Assembly: GCF_007858255.1 (NCBI RefSeq)
Contig: NZ_VFEU01000011.1
Coordinates: forward strand, 1-64,000
Length of the DNA stretch: 64,000 bases
Direction of reading: 5' to 3'
Source of the DNA: Pseudomonas rhodesiae
GTDB lineage: Bacteria > Pseudomonadota > Gammaproteobacteria > Pseudomonadales > Pseudomonadaceae
Shown here: positions 34,976 through 43,892 of the stretch, piece by piece
Numbering within the stretch: position 1 is the first letter of the stretch
How the letters are laid out: every line of letters begins with the position of its first letter
Made by a program: the position numbers and the translations under genes
Notes under the pieces: model-generated
What the model saw: only the letters and a program-made list of their open reading frames with translations
Databases searched by the model: none
What the model was told of the DNA's origin: nothing

Positions 34976-36205
34976 GCCACCCAGCACGGCGCAACCTGCC
35001 ACCACCAGCCACGGCGGCAGCTTCCAGGCCATCAGGGCGACGAGTGCGAGTAACGCCAGGGCGAAGTCGTACAGGTTGAAGATCGCGCTGGTCCACACCG
35101 GGTGGTACAGCGCCGCCAGCAACAGGCCAACCACCGCCGCGTTGACCCCTGCCAATGCGGCCTGGGTGCGGGGGCTGTGGTGCAGGCTCTGCCAGAAGGG
35201 CAGCGCGCCGAAGATCAGTAAAAACGACGGCGCGAAGATCGCCAGCAGGCATACCACGCCGCCGATCCAGCCGTTGGGGGGCGCATGCATCGAGGCGCCG
35301 AGGAAGGCGGCAAAGGTGAAGAGTGGGCCGGGCACGGCTTGTGCGGCACCGTAGCCGGCGAGGAATACGTCGTTGCTCAGCCATTGCGGCGCCACCACTT
35401 CAGCTTGCAACAACGGCAGCACCACATGGCCGCCGCCGAACACCAAGGCGCCGCTGCGGTAGAAGGCGTCCACCAGCGCCAGACTGTGATGGGGCAGCCC
35501 CTGCGCCAGCGCCGGCAGGCCCACCAGCAGCACGGCAAACAGCAGCAACCACAGGGCCCCGGCGCGTCGGCTGAGGGGGATGGGCAGTGCGTCGGGCGCA
35601 GCGGCCAGTGCAGGTTTGAATAGCACCAGACCGGCCAATCCAGCGGCGGCGATCACCCCCACCTGCGCCCAGGCCGAGGGTTGCCACAGCACCGCCGCGG
35701 CCGCGAGCAGCATCAGCAGCACCCGCGCTACGCCCCGGCACAGGTTGCGCGCCATGCCCCACACGGCTTGGGCGACCACTGCCACCGCAACCACCTTGAG
35801 GCCATGCAGCACACCGGCGGGCACGGCCGTACCGTAGTGGGCCAAGCCTAGGGCAAACAGGATCAGCAGCAACGCCGACGGCAATGTAAACCCGGCCCAC
35901 GCCGCCGCCGCGCCGCCGTAACCGGCGCGGGTCAGGCCCAGGGCGATGCCGACCTGGCTGCTGGCCGGGCCGGGCAAAAACTGACACAGGGCGACCAATT
36001 CCGCGTAGCTGCGCTCGCTCAGCCAGCGCCGCCGGGTCACAAACTCATGGCGAAAATACCCCAGGTGCGCAATCGGGCCGCCAAACGAGGTGAGCCCCAG
36101 GCGCAGGAAAATCAGGAACACCGCCCAGGGGCTGCTGTGTCGATCGCTGATGGGGTCGGTCAAGATTGGGCTCTCGGGCGGGTGGAGTGAAGGCACGGTA
36201 ACCAA
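34964..36205 (-). CDS. chrA: Chromate efflux transporter (CHR family)
   Basis: This ~413-residue bidomain CHR-family protein has two homologous ~190-residue halves. The first has FLRLGLTSFGGPIAHLGYF and LCQFLPGPASSQVG; the second has AFYRSGALVFGGGHVVLPLL and AAQAVPGPLFTFA. These G-G-P/PGP motifs define ChrA, an inner-membrane chromate/sulfate antiporter. The length suits a long-chain ChrA. The start is uncertain: the frame opens with TTG at 36205, and TTG 36163 (MTDPISDRHSS) is also reasonable. Whether it confers chromate resistance here is not known. Confidence 0.88.
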   Translation of the reverse strand: MVTVPSLHPPESPILTDPISDRHSSPWAVFLIFLRLGLTSFGGPIAHLGYFRHEFVTRRRWLSERSYAELVALCQFLPGPASSQVGIALGLTRAGYGGAAAAWAGFTLPSALLLILFALGLAHYGTAVPAGVLHGLKVVAVAVVAQAVWGMARNLCRGVARVLLMLLAAAAVLWQPSAWAQVGVIAAAGLAGLVLFKPALAAAPDALPIPLSRRAGALWLLLFAVLLVGLPALAQGLPHHSLALVDAFYRSGALVFGGGHVVLPLLQAEVVAPQWLSNDVFLAGYGAAQAVPGPLFTFAAFLGASMHAPPNGWIGGVVCLLAIFAPSFLLIFGALPFWQSLHHSPRTQAALAGVNAAVVGLLLAALYHPVWTSAIFNLYDFALALLALVALMAWKLPPWLVVAGCAVLGGLLG

Positions 36206-36349
36206 TTTTAATGACGGCTGAAAGCGAGGGATCCGACGCGAATTTCAGACCTGCATTGAATTTATGCGCGCTTGCTTGAGTCATTTGAAACATGCAGACC
36301 GCTTGGTTTTCTTTCCACTCGCCCCGCTGACTTCAGCCAAGGACCGACG

Positions 36350-36790
36350 ATGACCTTCTTTATCTTCCTGCTCGCCTGCGCCGCCGCCGCCAGTACCGGC
36401 ATCATTTTCAAGCCTGGCGCGTGGTACGACTCCCTGGTCAAACCGAGCTTTACACCGCCCAATTGGTTGTTCCCGGTGGCGTGGACGATCATCTATCTGC
36501 TGCTGGCCTGGGCTGGTTACCGCTTGAGCTTGATCCCCGGCAGCCAGATGGTATTGGCGCTGTGGGCGGCGCAGATTGCCTTGAATACCTTGTGGACCCC
36601 GGTGTTTTTCGGCGCCCACCGGCTGTTGGCGGGCATGGTGATTATCGTGCTGCTGTGGCTTACCGTCGCCGCGATGGTGGTGCTGGCCGTGCGCCTGGAC
36701 CTGCTCACCGGTTTGATGCTGTTCCCGTACCTGGCGTGGCTGTGTGTGGCGGCGGCGTTGAATTTTTCGATCTTGCGTAATAACCGCTGA
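36350..36790 (+). CDS. tspO: TspO/MBR-family membrane protein
   Basis: This 146-residue protein has five predicted TM helices and the family motifs KPGAWYDSLVKPSFTPPNW, FPVAWTIIYLLLA and NTLWTPVFFGAHR. TspO proteins bind porphyrins and act in tetrapyrrole handling and stress. AAGGA lies before ATG 36350. The stop overlaps the ATG of the downstream hydrolase gene by one base, so both are likely cotranslated. Confidence 0.88.
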   Translation: MTFFIFLLACAAAASTGIIFKPGAWYDSLVKPSFTPPNWLFPVAWTIIYLLLAWAGYRLSLIPGSQMVLALWAAQIALNTLWTPVFFGAHRLLAGMVIIVLLWLTVAAMVVLAVRLDLLTGLMLFPYLAWLCVAAALNFSILRNNR

Positions 36791-37734
36791 TGGCCCTGCA
36801 GCCATGGCCCGCCAGTGCGACCGAACTGGCCCAGATGCGCCGCTTCAACCAAAAGCTTGGGTGGATGCCGCGCTTCAAGATCCGCAATCGCGTCACGCCG
36901 CGCGTGTTGCAGACGTTGTTGCGCATCAGCCAGAAAATCAAGAAAGGCCCAGCCGCTGAAACCCGCTTGATTCGCCAGGACGGCATTCAGGTGCCGGTGC
37001 GCATCCTGCGTCCCAATGGCCCACCCAAGGGCGTGGTGCTGGATATCCACGGCGGCGGCTGGGTGATCGGCAACGCGCAAATGGACGACGACCTCAACCT
37101 GGGCATGGTGCGCGCCTGCGACGTGATAGTGGTGTCGGTGGACTATCGGTTGGCGGTCGACACGCCGGTCCAGGGCCTGATGCAGGACTGCCTGGCCGCC
37201 GCGCGCTGGCTGCTCGGTGAACCGGAGTTTGCCGGGTTGCCGGTGATCGTCGTCGGCGAATCGGCCGGTGGGCACCTGGCGACCGCGACATTGCTCGCGC
37301 TGAAACAATGGCCGGCGCTGCTCCAACGGATCAGCGGCGCGGTGCTGTATTACGGCGTCTACGACCTCACCGGCAGCCCCAGCGTGCGGGCGGCAGGCCC
37401 CGATACGTTGCTGCTGGACGGGCCGGGCATGGTCGACGCGCTGCGCTTGCTGACCCCGGGACTGAGTGACGAGCAGCGTCGGCAGCCCCCGTTATCGCCG
37501 CTGTTTGGTGAGGTGGAGGGGATGCCGCCGGCCTTGATGTTTGTCGGCGAGCTGGACCCGCTGCTGGACGATACGCGGTTGCTCGCCGAGCGCTGGCCAC
37601 TGGCAGAGGCGCACTTGCTGCCGGAATCGGCCCGCGGGTTTATCCACTTTCCGGTGGCCATGGCGGTTGCGGTATTGGCGTATAGCCGACAGTGGATCAG
37701 CGATTGCCTCACTGGTGAACAGTCTTCGCGCTAA
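36790..37734 (+). CDS. Alpha/beta hydrolase (HSL-type esterase)
   Basis: This 314-residue cytoplasmic hydrolase has the oxyanion motif DIHGGGWVIGN and the nucleophile elbow GESAGG of the hormone-sensitive lipase family, with acid (GELDPLLDD) and His (GFIHF) residues in the C-terminal third. It cleaves carboxylic esters, with no known substrate. Its ATG overlaps the tspO stop, so a link to TspO is plausible only through coexpression. Confidence 0.85.
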   Translation: MALQPWPASATELAQMRRFNQKLGWMPRFKIRNRVTPRVLQTLLRISQKIKKGPAAETRLIRQDGIQVPVRILRPNGPPKGVVLDIHGGGWVIGNAQMDDDLNLGMVRACDVIVVSVDYRLAVDTPVQGLMQDCLAAARWLLGEPEFAGLPVIVVGESAGGHLATATLLALKQWPALLQRISGAVLYYGVYDLTGSPSVRAAGPDTLLLDGPGMVDALRLLTPGLSDEQRRQPPLSPLFGEVEGMPPALMFVGELDPLLDDTRLLAERWPLAEAHLLPESARGFIHFPVAMAVAVLAYSRQWISDCLTGEQSSR

Positions 37735-37765
37735 CACAGCGCATCACATCGACAGTGGGCCTGAC

Positions 37766-38158
37766 GACTCTTTTCGTGGTGAGTCGATGCGCTGTGATGA
37801 GCGGTTTTTTTGTGGTGAGCGGGCTTGCCCTAACGCCGGGCAGTTAAGGACTCAGTGAGTGATTTTCTGCGCCAGGCTGAGGACGGATTCGCATGCCGCA
37901 AACTGCGCGGCAGTACGCCGTATGATCCAGCCAGGCGATGACTATCAAAGGTGGGAGGGGGCTTGCCCCCGATTGCGGTGGGTCAGTGGCAGATGGGCTG
38001 ACTCACCAGCGCTATCGGGGGCAAGCCCCCTCCCACCTTTTGAGCCGGTTGTTCCAGTTAATACTGAGTAGGCCGTTTAGATTCGCAAACTGGCTCCGAT
38101 TTTTTAGTCATTGCCCATCTCGCCTTAACTGACTGGCATTAGGGCAAGCCCGCTCACC
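37766..38158 (+). repeat. ~390-bp non-coding repeat, copy A
   Basis: This copy is closely similar, with scattered substitutions, to 38331-38721 and has no gene. It includes a REP pair at 37951-38036. Both copies share the same end GGCATTAGGGCAAGCCCGCTCACC. Confidence 0.75.
37951..38036. repeat. REP inverted pair (REPIN)
   Basis: GTGGGAGGGGGCTTGCCCCC at 37951 and its inverted complement ending at 38036 form a REPIN of the P. fluorescens type. Confidence 0.85.
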
Positions 38159-38197
38159 ACAACAAGCCTATCCACCAACCATATAGAGCAATCCCCA

Positions 38198-38330
38198 GAA
38201 TCCGCCCCACGCCCTGGCTGTTTGATCGGTTGGGCCGCAACCGCAGTATCTGCGCTAGATCGGCGGGTAGACCGGCGGTGCTGAGGGACGGGAACAACTC
38301 GGCGCGGGTCTGCAGGACGAAGGTCAGTAA
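38198..38330 (-). pseudogene. Mosaic GNAT/ABC-ATPase fragment
   Basis: 38198-38254 copies 39321-39377, the end of the ABC ATPase gene plus flank, and 38255-38330 copies 39102-39176 of the GNAT gene. The junction lies at the shared CGC. The order of the two pieces is opposite to that of the parents, as expected of a tandem-duplication junction. A substitution has also removed the ATPase stop codon. The result is a fused meaningless frame, 38154-38570, on the minus strand. Confidence 0.65.
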
Positions 38331-38721
38331 GACTCTTTTCGTGGTGAGTCGACGTGATGTGATGAGCGGTTTTCTGTGGTAAGCGGGCTTTCCCGAATGC
38401 CGGTCAGTTAAGGACTCAGTGAGTGATTTTCTGCGCCAGGCTGAGGACGGATTCGCATGCCGCAAACTGCGCGGCAGTACGCCGTATGATCCAGCCAGGC
38501 GATGACTATCAAAGGTGGGAGGGGGCTTGCCCCCGATTGCGGTGGGTAATTGGCAGATGGGCTGACTCACCAGCGCTTTCGGGGCAAGCCCCCTCCCACC
38601 TTTTGAGCCGGTTGTTCCAGTTAATACTGGGTAGGCCGTTTAGATTCGCATACTGGCTCTGATTTTTTAGTTATTGCCCATATTGCCTTAACTGACTGGC
38701 ATTAGGGCAAGCCCGCTCACC
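38331..38721 (+). repeat. ~390-bp non-coding repeat, copy B
   Basis: Second copy of the 37766-38158 repeat, also with a REP pair, ending just before the GNAT gene. Confidence 0.75.
38515..38599. repeat. REP inverted pair (REPIN)
   Basis: GTGGGAGGGGGCTTGCCCCC at 38515 and an inverted copy ending at 38599 (one G shorter in its core). Confidence 0.85.
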
Positions 38722-38730
38722 TGAGTGGAC

Positions 38731-39258
38731 TCACAACTGCCGTTGCATATGAGTGGTCTGCCAGACCGGGTCTGACTCGATATCCACCACTTCAAAGCCC
38801 TGACGTCTCCAGAAATCAATCGCCCCCGGTAGAAACGGGTGAGTGTGCAGGTACATCATCTGCACTTCATCGGCTCGGGCCTGTGCCTCTAGCGCCCGAT
38901 ACAGCCTGCTTGCCAGGCCAAAGCCACGGAACGCCGGCAGCACGTACAGGCGCACCACTTCCACGGTGTTCAGGCCTTGGTAGTTCAACTGGGGAAAACG
39001 CCCGTCGTAGGGGAGATAGCCGATAGCGGCAACGATCGCACCGGCGTTACGCACGATCATGAATTGACCTCCACCCTGAAGGTACGTTGCTTCGAAACTC
39101 GCTAGATCGGCGGGTAGACCGGCGGCGCTGAGGGACGGGAACAACTCGGCGCGGGCCAGCAGTACGAAGGTTAGTACGTCGGGGATGTCGGCGGCGGTTA
39201 TCGCTGTTGGTGTAAGTGTGAGTGCCGGCAGCATCGTGGTGCTTTTATCAAGTTTCAC
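38731..39258 (-). CDS. GNAT-family N-acetyltransferase
   Basis: This 175-residue acetyltransferase has the acetyl-CoA-binding region in VEVVRLYVLPAFRGFGLASRLYRAL, whose R-G-F-G-L-A loop is a variant of the Q/R-x-x-G-x-G/A motif. The N-terminal part is AELFPSLSAAGLPADL. It may acetylate a small amine. GTG 39258 is preferred since AAGGG lies six bases before it. Part of its sequence is duplicated in the mosaic fragment to the left. Confidence 0.82.
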   Translation of the reverse strand: MKLDKSTTMLPALTLTPTAITAADIPDVLTFVLLARAELFPSLSAAGLPADLASFEATYLQGGGQFMIVRNAGAIVAAIGYLPYDGRFPQLNYQGLNTVEVVRLYVLPAFRGFGLASRLYRALEAQARADEVQMMYLHTHPFLPGAIDFWRRQGFEVVDIESDPVWQTTHMQRQL

Positions 39259-39348
39259 AGGGTGCCCTTGACTGGTTGAGCTGAAATAGAGAACTGGAAA
39301 ATTACTCGTCTACGCAGGCTGAATCCGCCCCACGCCCTGGCTGTTTGA

Positions 39349-40113
39349 TCAGTTGGGCCGTAACCGCAGTATCTGCGCCCCATCGAACGGGTCGGTCAGG
39401 TAGTGCGCCTGCACGCCGAAGGTGTCTTGCAGGCGTTGCGGGGTGAGCACCTCCAGCGGTTTGCCCAGTGCTACCAGGCGCCCGCGATCCAGCACGGCGA
39501 GGCGGTCGCAGGTCAGGGCCTGGTTGAGGTCATGCAGGGCGATCAGGGTGGTCACCGGTAGCGCTTGAACGCCTTTAAGGATCGCCAGTTGGTGCTGGAT
39601 GTCCAGGTGATTGGTCGGTTCGTCCAGCAGCAGGATCCGGGGCCGTTGCGCCAGGGCGCGGGCGATGTGTACGCGTTGGCGTTCACCGCCGGAAAGGCTG
39701 CGCCAGGCGCGCTGGCTCAGGTGCGTAGCGTCCACGTCGACGAGGGCCTGGCGCACGATGGCGTCGTCCTCGGCGCACCATGGACTCAGCGCCGACAGCC
39801 AGGGCGTGCGCCCCAGGGCCACGGCGTCGAACACGCGGATGGCGTCGTCGGTGTCGGCCTGTTGTTCCACCACCGCCAGTTGCTGGGCGATGGCGCGGCG
39901 CGACAGGTCGTGCAGGCGCTGCTCGCCCAAGCGCACTTCGCCGCTGGCCGGCGGGCGCAGGCCGGCGAGCAGCTTGAGCAAGGTGGATTTGCCCGAGCCG
40001 TTCGGGCCGACGATGCCCAGGGTTTCCCCCTGGGCCACCTGCAGATCGATCCCGCGCAGTAGCTCGGCGTCGCGCACTTTGAAGCCCAGGTTGGTGCAGC
40101 TCAACACCGTCAT
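39349..40113 (-). CDS. ABC transporter ATPase (FecE/BtuD type)
   Basis: This 254-residue ATPase has Walker A GPNGSGKS, Q-loop in VEQQADTDDAI, signature LSGGERQR, Walker B ILLLDEPTNHLD and the H-loop LIALHDLNQA. It powers the importer encoded with the permease and binding protein. The start ATG 40113 overlaps the permease stop by four bases (ATGA). A longer in-frame reading up to 41175 is a shadow inside the permease. The cobalamin riboswitch upstream of the operon points to cobalamin or cobinamide uptake rather than iron-siderophore. Confidence 0.9.
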   Translation of the reverse strand: MTVLSCTNLGFKVRDAELLRGIDLQVAQGETLGIVGPNGSGKSTLLKLLAGLRPPASGEVRLGEQRLHDLSRRAIAQQLAVVEQQADTDDAIRVFDAVALGRTPWLSALSPWCAEDDAIVRQALVDVDATHLSQRAWRSLSGGERQRVHIARALAQRPRILLLDEPTNHLDIQHQLAILKGVQALPVTTLIALHDLNQALTCDRLAVLDRGRLVALGKPLEVLTPQRLQDTFGVQAHYLTDPFDGAQILRLRPN

Positions 40114-41126
40114 CGCGCGTTTCTCCGGCCGATCAGGATCAGCGCAAACACCGGCGCGCCCACCAGCGCCGTGACCACGCCGACTGGAATCACCTGGCCC
40201 TTGATCAAAGTGCGCGACAGCACATCGGCGGCGATCAGAAACAGCGCGCCGCCCAACGCACTGGCCGGCAGCAGGCGCGAGTGCCCGGTGCCCAGCAACA
40301 GGCGTACGGCGTGGGGGATCACCAGGCCGACAAAACCGATGGAGCCCACAATCGACACCATCACCGCCGTGACCAACGCCGCGCAGCCCACCAGCACGAC
40401 CTGCACTCGCCGCACTGGGATGCCCAGGGATGCCGCTGAGTCGCTGCCGAAGGTAAACGCATCCAGCGCACGACGGTGCCACAGGCATACCGCCAACCCC
40501 AACAGCGCCACCGGCACCGCCAGCCACACCGATGGCCAGCGCACGCCGCTGAGGTTGCCCAGCAGCCAGAACAGAATGCCGCGCGCCTGTTCGGAGCTGG
40601 CCGACTTGGTGATCAGGTAGGCGGTGAGGGCGTTGAACAACTGCGAGCCGGCAATGCCCGCCAGGATGATCTGGCCGGTGCCGCTGGACGAACCGCTGGC
40701 CCGCGCGAGCAGGATCACCAGGGCAAACGCCGCCATCGCGCCGACGAATGCGCCGGCCGACAGCGACACCAGCCCGCCGCCCACGCCCATCAGCGCCACC
40801 AGCACCGCGCCGGTCGACGCGCCGGCGCTGATGCCCAGCAAATACGGATCGGCCAGCGGATTGCGCAGCAGCGATTGCAGGATCACCCCACAAGTGGCCA
40901 GCCCGGCACCGCAGGCGGCGGCGACCAGGGCGCGAGTCAGGCGGTAGTTCCACACCACGCCCTCGTCGATGGGGTCGAGCACATAACCGGCGTGCCATAG
41001 TTTGTTGGCGAGCACCTGCAACACCACCTGGGGTTCGATGGCGGTTTCGCCGATGGCCACCCCGGCGAGTACGGCAGCGAGCAGCAGCGCCAGGGCGAGG
41101 AAGGTGCGTAGCAGACTGGCGGTCAT
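40110..41126 (-). CDS. ABC transporter permease (FecCD/BtuC family)
   Basis: This 338-residue inner-membrane permease has ten predicted helices and typical FecCD motifs: WNYRLTRALVAAACGAGLA, LLRNPLADPYLLGISAGAS and FVGLVIPHAVRLLLGTGHSR. It overlaps its neighbours on both sides by four bases, which shows tight translational coupling. Confidence 0.9.
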   Translation of the reverse strand: MTASLLRTFLALALLLAAVLAGVAIGETAIEPQVVLQVLANKLWHAGYVLDPIDEGVVWNYRLTRALVAAACGAGLATCGVILQSLLRNPLADPYLLGISAGASTGAVLVALMGVGGGLVSLSAGAFVGAMAAFALVILLARASGSSSGTGQIILAGIAGSQLFNALTAYLITKSASSEQARGILFWLLGNLSGVRWPSVWLAVPVALLGLAVCLWHRRALDAFTFGSDSAASLGIPVRRVQVVLVGCAALVTAVMVSIVGSIGFVGLVIPHAVRLLLGTGHSRLLPASALGGALFLIAADVLSRTLIKGQVIPVGVVTALVGAPVFALILIGRRNAR

Positions 41127-42133
41127 TGCGGCAGGTCGTAGCCGTCGATGGCGCTGGCCAGTTGTTCCAGGCCATCGAAGGTGCGCACGCTGGCCTGCAA
41201 GGCCAGGGCGTCGAGGATGATGATGCGGTTATGTTTGACCGCGTCCATGTTGCGCGTGACCGGGTCGCTGCGCAGGAAAGCGAGTTTCTTTTCGTGGTCG
41301 TCGGCGGGGTAGCGGCGGCGGTCCATGCGGGCGATTACCAGAAAGGTCGGGTTGGCCTTGGCGATGGTTTCCCAGCCGACGGCCGGCCACTCTTCGTCGG
41401 ACTGCACCACGTTGCGCAGGCCGAGGGTTTCCAGCATGAACTCGGGCACGCCTTTATGGCCGGCCACGTACGGGTCGCTGGCCATCTCGGAACTGGAGAA
41501 CCACACCAGCGCACTGGCCTGCTTGAGACCCTTGCCCTGCGCCGTGGCGACGGCCTTGGCCAGGCGCGCCTTGAGGCTGTCGTTCAGCTGTTGGCCGCGA
41601 TCCTGGACGTCGAAAATGGCTGCCAGTTGGCTGATGCTTTTGTAGATGGTGTCGATGCGAAACGGCTCCAGCCGCGTGCCGTCGGCGCCCACCAGGTTGT
41701 CCTTGCCTTCGCAATCGGAGGGCAGCAGGTAAGTGGGGATGTTCAGCTCATGAAACTGCTCGCGAGTGCCCACCACGCCTTGGGGGCCGACCACCCATTC
41801 CAGCTCGGCGGCCACCAGTTGCGGGTGCTTGGCGATCACGGCTTCGAAGCTCGGCTCGTTATTGGCCAGGCGCTCGATGGTGTCGTTCTGCGCCTTGAAC
41901 TGCGGCAACACCGGGTTGAACCACAGCGAGGTGCCGACCACTTTGTCGCCGACACCGAGGGTGTAAAGCATTTCGGTGGCGGTCTGGCCGATGGTCACGC
42001 TGCGCGCGGGGGCCTGGGCAAAGGTCAGCGTGCTGCCGCAGTTCTGCACCGTCAGCGGGTAGTGAGTGGGCGCGGCGTGAGCCAGGGTGGCCAGGCCGAA
42101 ACTGGCGAGCAGGGCGGTAGCGCGTGGCAGCAT
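41123..42133 (-). CDS. ABC transporter substrate-binding protein (B12-type)
   Basis: This 336-residue periplasmic protein has a signal peptide (MLPRATALLASFGLATLAHA) and the PF01497 BtuF/FepB two-lobe fold: RSVTIGQTATEMLYTLGVGDKVVG at the N-lobe, with VAELEWVVG and FLVIARMD at the lobes. Its regulator, the riboswitch upstream, makes corrinoid the best ligand. It shows more similarity in layout to FepB-like iron-chelate binders than to E. coli BtuF, so iron or heme cannot be ruled out by sequence alone. GGAG precedes the ATG. Confidence 0.85.
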   Translation of the reverse strand: MLPRATALLASFGLATLAHAAPTHYPLTVQNCGSTLTFAQAPARSVTIGQTATEMLYTLGVGDKVVGTSLWFNPVLPQFKAQNDTIERLANNEPSFEAVIAKHPQLVAAELEWVVGPQGVVGTREQFHELNIPTYLLPSDCEGKDNLVGADGTRLEPFRIDTIYKSISQLAAIFDVQDRGQQLNDSLKARLAKAVATAQGKGLKQASALVWFSSSEMASDPYVAGHKGVPEFMLETLGLRNVVQSDEEWPAVGWETIAKANPTFLVIARMDRRRYPADDHEKKLAFLRSDPVTRNMDAVKHNRIIILDALALQASVRTFDGLEQLASAIDGYDLPQ

Positions 42134-42261
42134 GGGGCGTTCTCCGTGTGGACCGTACGTGCGACTGGGGAGCTACGGTCATGGAAACACGCCCTTGAAC
42201 ACCGCCGCCAAGGGCTGGGCAAGGAAGTCCTTCCCGGACACCCCGCCGGTTAGTGATGTTG

Positions 42262-42432
42262 CTGGGCCGGCAGGTCTCCTGACTGATGCGTCGTCGCCTC
42301 GCTCCAGCCTTCCCGGACGCGTCCAGTGGCAGTGGGGAGCAGGCTCGGCACCTACAGTTGCGGGGGCAGTTCCGATTGGCGCGGCGTACCGCGCTTCGGA
42401 TTCCCTATTAGTCCCGTTCGGGAACCGGCGCG
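42262..42432 (-). promoter_or_regulatory. Cobalamin riboswitch
   Basis: On the minus strand the conserved order is present: AGGGAATCCG near the 5' end, CCCGCAACTGT, GCCACTG, GGGAAGGC and the B12 box GTCAGGAGACCTGCC at 42270-42285. It stands in front of the ABC importer genes. A hairpin (GGGAAGG/CCTTGCCC) between 42213 and 42233 may be the expression platform. Confidence 0.93.
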
Positions 42433-42480
42433 GTATGGTAGTCGATCAGGGCGAGGCGATATAGCCCGAAGAACGCCCGG

Positions 42481-43410
42481 TCATAGACGAATGTCTTGCG
42501 GGCCCCGGATGAGTGCCTCAATCCGCGTGCCCGTAGCGCGCTCTTCGTTGCTGAAGCCGTCGTAGTCAGCCAGGTTGGCGAAGCGGATGCCGGTCAGTTG
42601 TTCAATTTGAAGCACGCTGCGCCGGTAGGTCCTGAGCGGGCCGAAGATCAGGTCAAGCTGCCCCAGCTCGCGGCTTTGGTCGATCATGTAGGCACTGGCC
42701 GAGGGCTTGCCGTCATCGCCCAGGTAAGCCACCACTTTCCAGAATGCCTTGGGGATTTTCACGCCACGGTACACGCGGTCGTCATCGGCAAACACCGGGC
42801 CGCTGAACACGGTGGCGCGGGCTTGCCAGCGTTGGGTGTTGTCCAGGATGTAGTCTTCCAGCTCCAGCCAGGTCTTCTGGTTGAACCCGCTCATTTGCGG
42901 CGAACAGTTGGTGAAATGGAAGGTATCGACATTGGCGGTGGCGGCCTGCTCGCCCCAGTTGGGGTCTTGGCGCCGTACCAGGTGGCCGCGGTCCAGGCCA
43001 TTGTTGGTGTAGAGCGCTTCGCCCACCTGCGCGCTGATCGGCAGGCGACCGTCGTAGGCCCAGGTGTCGTTGCTGCGGGTAATGTCTACGTGCTTGGCGC
43101 CGTCGATATTGACGCCCACGTAGAGCGCCAGTCGCCGCGAGCGCGACATCGTTATCGAAAAGTGCGTGTAGTCCAGGCGCAGTGGTTCCACATCATCCTG
43201 CAACGCCTCGTCTGTAGTGGGCCAAGGCACGACGAAGCGGCTGAGAAAATCCGTAGCGTACCCTTGGCGGTCCTGCAGATCCTTGGCGGCGGTCACCCGT
43301 GGGGTTGCTGCCCGGGCTTCCAGCAGACTCGCGCTTGGCGCGATCAGTGGGCGCAGATCGGCCAGGCGCGGGCGATGGGACAAATCGATAGGGGGATTGC
43401 GGGCTGGCAT
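42481..43410 (-). CDS. DNA/RNA non-specific endonuclease
   Basis: This 309-residue NUC1-type nuclease has the catalytic motif DRGHLVRR (His general base) and downstream NCSPQMSGFNQKTWLELE, with the metal-binding Asn. Usually such nucleases are secreted, but no signal peptide is seen on ATG 43410, which has AGGA seven bases upstream, so this one may be cytosolic or exported by a dedicated route. Nothing adjacent, such as an immunity gene, is evident. Confidence 0.85.
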   Translation of the reverse strand: MPARNPPIDLSHRPRLADLRPLIAPSASLLEARAATPRVTAAKDLQDRQGYATDFLSRFVVPWPTTDEALQDDVEPLRLDYTHFSITMSRSRRLALYVGVNIDGAKHVDITRSNDTWAYDGRLPISAQVGEALYTNNGLDRGHLVRRQDPNWGEQAATANVDTFHFTNCSPQMSGFNQKTWLELEDYILDNTQRWQARATVFSGPVFADDDRVYRGVKIPKAFWKVVAYLGDDGKPSASAYMIDQSRELGQLDLIFGPLRTYRRSVLQIEQLTGIRFANLADYDGFSNEERATGTRIEALIRGPQDIRL

Positions 43411-43506
43411 GGGGTGTTCCTCTCGGTCCTTGAATACACACCAGTGCAGCATAGGCTCATGACAATTTCAGCCTGGTCGCTATCGCCCTTGTCCAGGCGG
43501 CGCTTG

Positions 43507-43869
43507 TCACGTCGCCGCCAGCAGCCTTCTCACTTCGGCGACGATCAGATCGATCTTGAAGGGTTTGGCCAGCACGGCGTCAAACAAGTCCGAGCGCTCC
43601 ATACCGATGTGCGCCTGCGCGCCGCTCATCAGGATGATCGGCAGGTGATTGACGCTCGGCAGGGCGCGCACCGCTTCGGCGAGCTGTTGACCGTCCATCA
43701 CCGGCATCATGAAGTCGGTGATGATCAGCGACGGGCGTTCGCGCTCCAGCACGTCCAGTGCCTTGCGTCCGTTGCTCGCTGTGACGACCATGAACCCCTC
43801 ATCCTCCAGCGCGAAGCCAAGGATGTCGGCGATCAGATATTCGTCATCGACGACCAGGATGGTGGTCAT
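43507..43869 (-). CDS. Single-domain response regulator
   Basis: This ~120-residue CheY-like receiver has the acidic pocket DDEY, the phospho-acceptor Asp in LIITDFMMPVMDG, the conserved Ser (ILMSGA) and the Lys in LAKPF. There is no output domain. It is encoded eight bases after the KaiC-like gene and is likely expressed with it. ATG 43869 is preferred to a GTG five codons earlier. Confidence 0.88.
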   Translation of the reverse strand: MTTILVVDDEYLIADILGFALEDEGFMVVTASNGRKALDVLERERPSLIITDFMMPVMDGQQLAEAVRALPSVNHLPIILMSGAQAHIGMERSDLFDAVLAKPFKIDLIVAEVRRLLAAT

Positions 43870-43892
43870 GTCAGTCCAACCCACACAAAGAC

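Noticed and set aside
39349..41175. 608-codon frame spanning the ATPase and permease genes
   Set aside because: Only its last 254 codons encode the ATPase; the rest is out of frame with the true permease.
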